Below, in pieces: positions 61,921 to 64,000 of a stretch of 64,000 nt of DNA. This stretch comes from Planctomycetales bacterium 71-10 (lineage in GTDB: Bacteria; Planctomycetota; Planctomycetia; Isosphaerales; Isosphaeraceae), in NCBI GenBank assembly GCA_001898385.1, contig MKTT01000072.1:39012-103011 (forward strand), read 5' to 3'. How positions within the stretch are numbered: position 1 is the stretch's first letter; each line of letters starts with the position of its first letter. Under the pieces are notes generated by a model, which saw only the letters and a program-made list of their open reading frames with translations, was not told the DNA's origin and did no database searches. A program made the translations under genes and the position numbers.

Positions 61921-62120
61921 GAATCGAAAACGAAGGCTTGCGCGAACATTCTTATCTGTCAGGGGGGCTTCGTCGAAACCATGGGGGGGGGTGATGACGA
62001 GCATCCTCCTCCCACGAGGGGAGAAGTGAGTGTCCATGCTCCTACTCCCATGGTTTCGACGGAGCATCGCGAAGGGAGCAGGCCGACCGTACGACGTCTC
62101 GTCGGCGGCCCGATCGTTCG
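61916..62120. mobile_element. second copy of the palindromic element
   Basis: It shares CGAAGGCTTGCGCGAACAT with the left end of the copy at 59316. It has an internal 15-bp perfect inverted pair (CGTCGAAACCATGGG at 61971-61985, complement at 62047-62061) and a core with CCTCCCACGAGGGG. The outer ends are diverged, so the limits are approximate. It lies between the PEP-CTERM remnant and the end of an intact PEP-CTERM gene. Confidence 0.55.
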
Positions 62121-62133
62121 AGGCTCGGGTCGT

Positions 62134-62769
62134 TCAAGGGCGGCGTCGCGCCATCGCGCCGACGCCGACGAGGCCGGCCAGCATCATCGCGCAGGCCGCC
62201 GGTTCCGGGACCGCGGCCGTCGCGATCTCCTGGGTCGTGCTGAACTGGGTGAACGCCGCGTGCGCGCCGAACGTCCAGTCGATCTCGTACGGGGAGCCGG
62301 CGGCGAAGGCGCCGAGGCCGCTCAGGTCCCAGGTGAACGTCAACAGCTGGCCGGCGAAGCCTCCGATATCCCCCGCGCCGGACGCGGTCTGCGTATCGAA
62401 CGCGTAGGACTGGCCGCCGATGGCCAGCGTGGGCTGCTGGGTGAACGAGTTGCCGGCGGTGGTGACGGACAGCGTGAGGCTCGACGCGTCGCCCTGGAGC
62501 GAGCTGTTGAGCTTGAAATCGGCGTCGGCGGCACCGGTGTAGTAGAAGCTCCCGTAGAGCCCGCCGTAGGAAGACCCGGTGTTGTCGATGTACAGGGTGG
62601 CGGGGAACTGCGACGCGGCGTCGGGGGTGAGGGTGCCGACGCCGCCGGAATAGCCGGGGTTGGCGGGCCCGTTCCAGTCGCTCCACGTCGTCGTCAGGGT
62701 CCCGGCCTGAGCGGACGCGACCGTGGACAGACCGAGGCACGCGCCGAGGACGAATCTTCCGAGCTTCAT
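62134..62769 (-). CDS. PEP-CTERM sorting-domain protein
   Basis: A 211-residue secreted protein. A Sec signal peptide (MKLGRFVLGACLGLSTVASAQA) leads a beta-rich mature domain of no known family. The C-terminus is a full exosortase signal, VPEPAACAMMLAGLVGVGAM followed by ARRRP. It is a likely substrate of the XrtU at 6349. The 3' end abuts the palindromic element. Confidence 0.88.
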   Translation of the reverse strand: MKLGRFVLGACLGLSTVASAQAGTLTTTWSDWNGPANPGYSGGVGTLTPDAASQFPATLYIDNTGSSYGGLYGSFYYTGAADADFKLNSSLQGDASSLTLSVTTAGNSFTQQPTLAIGGQSYAFDTQTASGAGDIGGFAGQLLTFTWDLSGLGAFAAGSPYEIDWTFGAHAAFTQFSTTQEIATAAVPEPAACAMMLAGLVGVGAMARRRP

Positions 62770-62931
62770 GGGATCGAATCTCTCTTCTTCGAGTCGTGAA
62801 TGAGGGCCGCTTCGCGGATCGCCGCGAGGCGGCCCGATCCGTGAGACGCCTGGACCCCGCCCCGAGGCGGGATCGCGAAGGAGGGTCGGGACGGGCGGGA
62901 CCCTCGCCGACGCCCGACCGGGGGGCCGTGC

Positions 62932-63726
62932 TCAGACGGCCGTGCGAGCGGACCGGCGACGGATCAGCAGGGCCAGGGAGCCGCCGCAGGCCAGCAGCGC
63001 CAGCGACGAGGGCTCGGGGACGGCGGCCGTGGCGACCGTGTCGGACTCGTCGACGCGGAGCTTGTAGAGCTGCGCGTGCTGGACGCCGGTGAACGAGATC
63101 GAGAACGACGTGATCGGGTCGGCGATCCCGGAGAGGTCCCAGTTGAGGAGGTAGGTGTTGATGTAGACGTCCTCGGGGCCCGTCGGCATATCGACCGTGC
63201 CGTTGTAGTACTGCTCCAGCAGGCCGCTGGTCGTGGCCGCGAGGTTCTGCGAGCCGCCGTTGTAGCTCAGCGTCGGCAGGGCGTGGTTCCAGAAGTCGTA
63301 GGTCCACGCCTCGCCGATCTGGATCTGGAACGACACCTGCTGGAGGCCGGCGATGGCGGCCGAGTCGGACACGGCCAGCGTCCCGCCGTTGTTGTCGACG
63401 TCGGCGCTGAAGCCGCCGAAGTAGATGCTGCCGCTGGCGGGGTAGGGGCCGCCGCCGGTCCCGTTGGCGACCTTGCTCAGCTCGGCGCCGGCCGAGCCGG
63501 CCTGCGCGGCCATCGGGGCCGGCCAGGCGCCGGAGCCCGGGAACCCGGGGTAGCCGGTGTAGGGGGGGGCCGTGAGCCTCGCCCATTCCGAGTAGGCGGT
63601 GTTCCCGGGGAGGCCCGGGTCGGTCAGGGCGATCGGGTCGGCCTGGGCGGGCGGGGCGGCGAGCGCGAAGGCCGCGGCGACGAGCGCGGGGGCGGCGAAC
63701 GGGAGGCGGCGGGTCGGGTGCGTCAT
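62932..63726 (-). CDS. PEP-CTERM sorting-domain protein
   Basis: A 264-residue secreted protein. An alanine-rich signal peptide ends at PPAQA, followed by a beta-rich mature region and the exosortase signal VPEPSSLALLACGGSLALLI plus RRRSAR. The ATG at 63726 has GAGGAG 8 bp upstream and starts directly at the signal peptide; the longer upstream frame was rejected. A candidate -10, CATAAT, lies about 55 bp upstream on the minus strand. It is a probable XrtU substrate. Confidence 0.88.
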   Translation of the reverse strand: MTHPTRRLPFAAPALVAAAFALAAPPAQADPIALTDPGLPGNTAYSEWARLTAPPYTGYPGFPGSGAWPAPMAAQAGSAGAELSKVANGTGGGPYPASGSIYFGGFSADVDNNGGTLAVSDSAAIAGLQQVSFQIQIGEAWTYDFWNHALPTLSYNGGSQNLAATTSGLLEQYYNGTVDMPTGPEDVYINTYLLNWDLSGIADPITSFSISFTGVQHAQLYKLRVDESDTVATAAVPEPSSLALLACGGSLALLIRRRSARTAV

Positions 63727-63849
63727 CGGGGATGCTCCTCGGTGTGCGGTGAAGACGAAAATTGAAATCGTGTGCATGTTATTATGCTTAATTCGGCTCG
63801 ATTCGGCCCGGTGCCTCGGCCGGATCACCTCCTTTGCAGGGGCCGAGGC

Positions 63850-64000
63850 TCAGGGCCCCGGCGGCGCGACGCGGCTCCTCTTCATCAGCCGACGCTCGGC
63901 CTCGCGATTGGCGGCCTCGGCGGCGTCGGTCTCCCGGACCGCGGCTTCGAACCGCGCGGGGTCCTCGTCGGCCGTCGGCGAGAGGCGGGGGGCGGGGGCC
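63850..64000 (-). CDS. C-terminal end of a protein cut by the window edge
   Basis: An open frame enters from the right edge and stops at TGA (63852-63850), giving about 49 residues that end MKRSRVAPPGP. The visible part is acidic and alanine-rich, with FEAAVRETDAAEAANREAER suggesting a helix or coiled coil. No family can be named. Confidence 0.5.
   Translation of the reverse strand, partial: APAPRLSPTADEDPARFEAAVRETDAAEAANREAERRLMKRSRVAPPGP

Noticed and set aside
61798..62067. Intact 89-residue gene
   Set aside because: The first half reads through the palindromic element and only the last 40 residues or so look coding, so it is called a remnant.
63788..63850. Possible extension of the right-edge frame to a TAA at 63788
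   Set aside because: Recounting the bases near 63870 shows an in-frame TGA at 63850-63852.
1..64000. tRNA, rRNA or other structured RNA genes
   Set aside because: No cloverleaf with a CCA-end pattern and no rRNA-like segment was found by eye; a covariance search would be decisive.

Overview
The window is high-GC DNA from a planctomycete, most likely an Isosphaeraceae-type lineage (Isosphaera, Singulisphaera or Paludisphaera relatives). This rests on protein families seen directly: an exosortase of the XrtU type with an EpsI partner, PEP-CTERM proteins, a DUF1559 pseudopilin-like protein, a giant secreted protein with the planctomycete LEPR-x-LL signal, and an N-terminal family with the motif NAQKSTGPKTEAGK. 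The species assignment is inference. No rRNA or tRNA gene and no CRISPR array was seen.

Layout. 1-9956: an SxtJ/carbamoyltransferase pair, then a rightward exosortase and glycan unit (EpsI-like, Wzz/tyrosine autokinase, XrtU, WecG/TagA, GmhB-like phosphatase, GT4). 9967-15714: a leftward sugar-nucleotide operon (cytidylyltransferase, two SDR enzymes, a 3,5-epimerase, two Gfo/Idh/MocA oxidoreductases). 15952-28906: two GT2 enzymes, an oxidoreductase-epimerase fusion, a Wzm/Wzt ABC exporter, HldE, an initiating sugar-phosphate transferase, a leftward FHA protein and RmlA. 28958-33385: a very large membrane-anchored TPR protein, leftward.

33386-39324 is a plasmid-type replicon: an iteron array (33621-34109), a RepA-like initiator, a leftward parA plus ribbon-helix-helix partner, and upstream of parA a roughly 1.3-kb noncoding tract carrying 21 CCWWGG hexamers, the best candidate here for a new centromere. 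The simplest reading is that the window lies on a large plasmid or secondary replicon that carries a surface-glycan and exosortase locus. An integrated plasmid is the alternative.

39325-64000 holds a 3,334-residue secreted protein behind a structured leader, a NAQKSTGPKTEAGK-family protein that overlaps its 3' end, an ECF sigma and anti-sigma pair, a Tat-exported rubredoxin-like/MBL protein, a lone XRE regulator, a small envelope-stress cluster (YqjE- and YqjD-like proteins, CBS), a GT39-like membrane protein with an AbiC-like partner, GpmA, a DUF1559 protein, PEP-CTERM proteins and two MITE-like palindromic elements, one of them next to a PEP-CTERM remnant.

How it fits together: the sugar-nucleotide enzymes (RmlA, RfbF, RmlC-like, HldE, GmhB-like) feed glycosyltransferases that extend a lipid-linked glycan started by the WbaP-like transferase. 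Wzm/Wzt and the Wzz/kinase protein export it and control its length, and XrtU/EpsI probably anchor PEP-CTERM proteins in the same envelope. Several leftward and rightward genes share sigma-70-like promoters of the form TTGNCG-N17/18-TAGACT.
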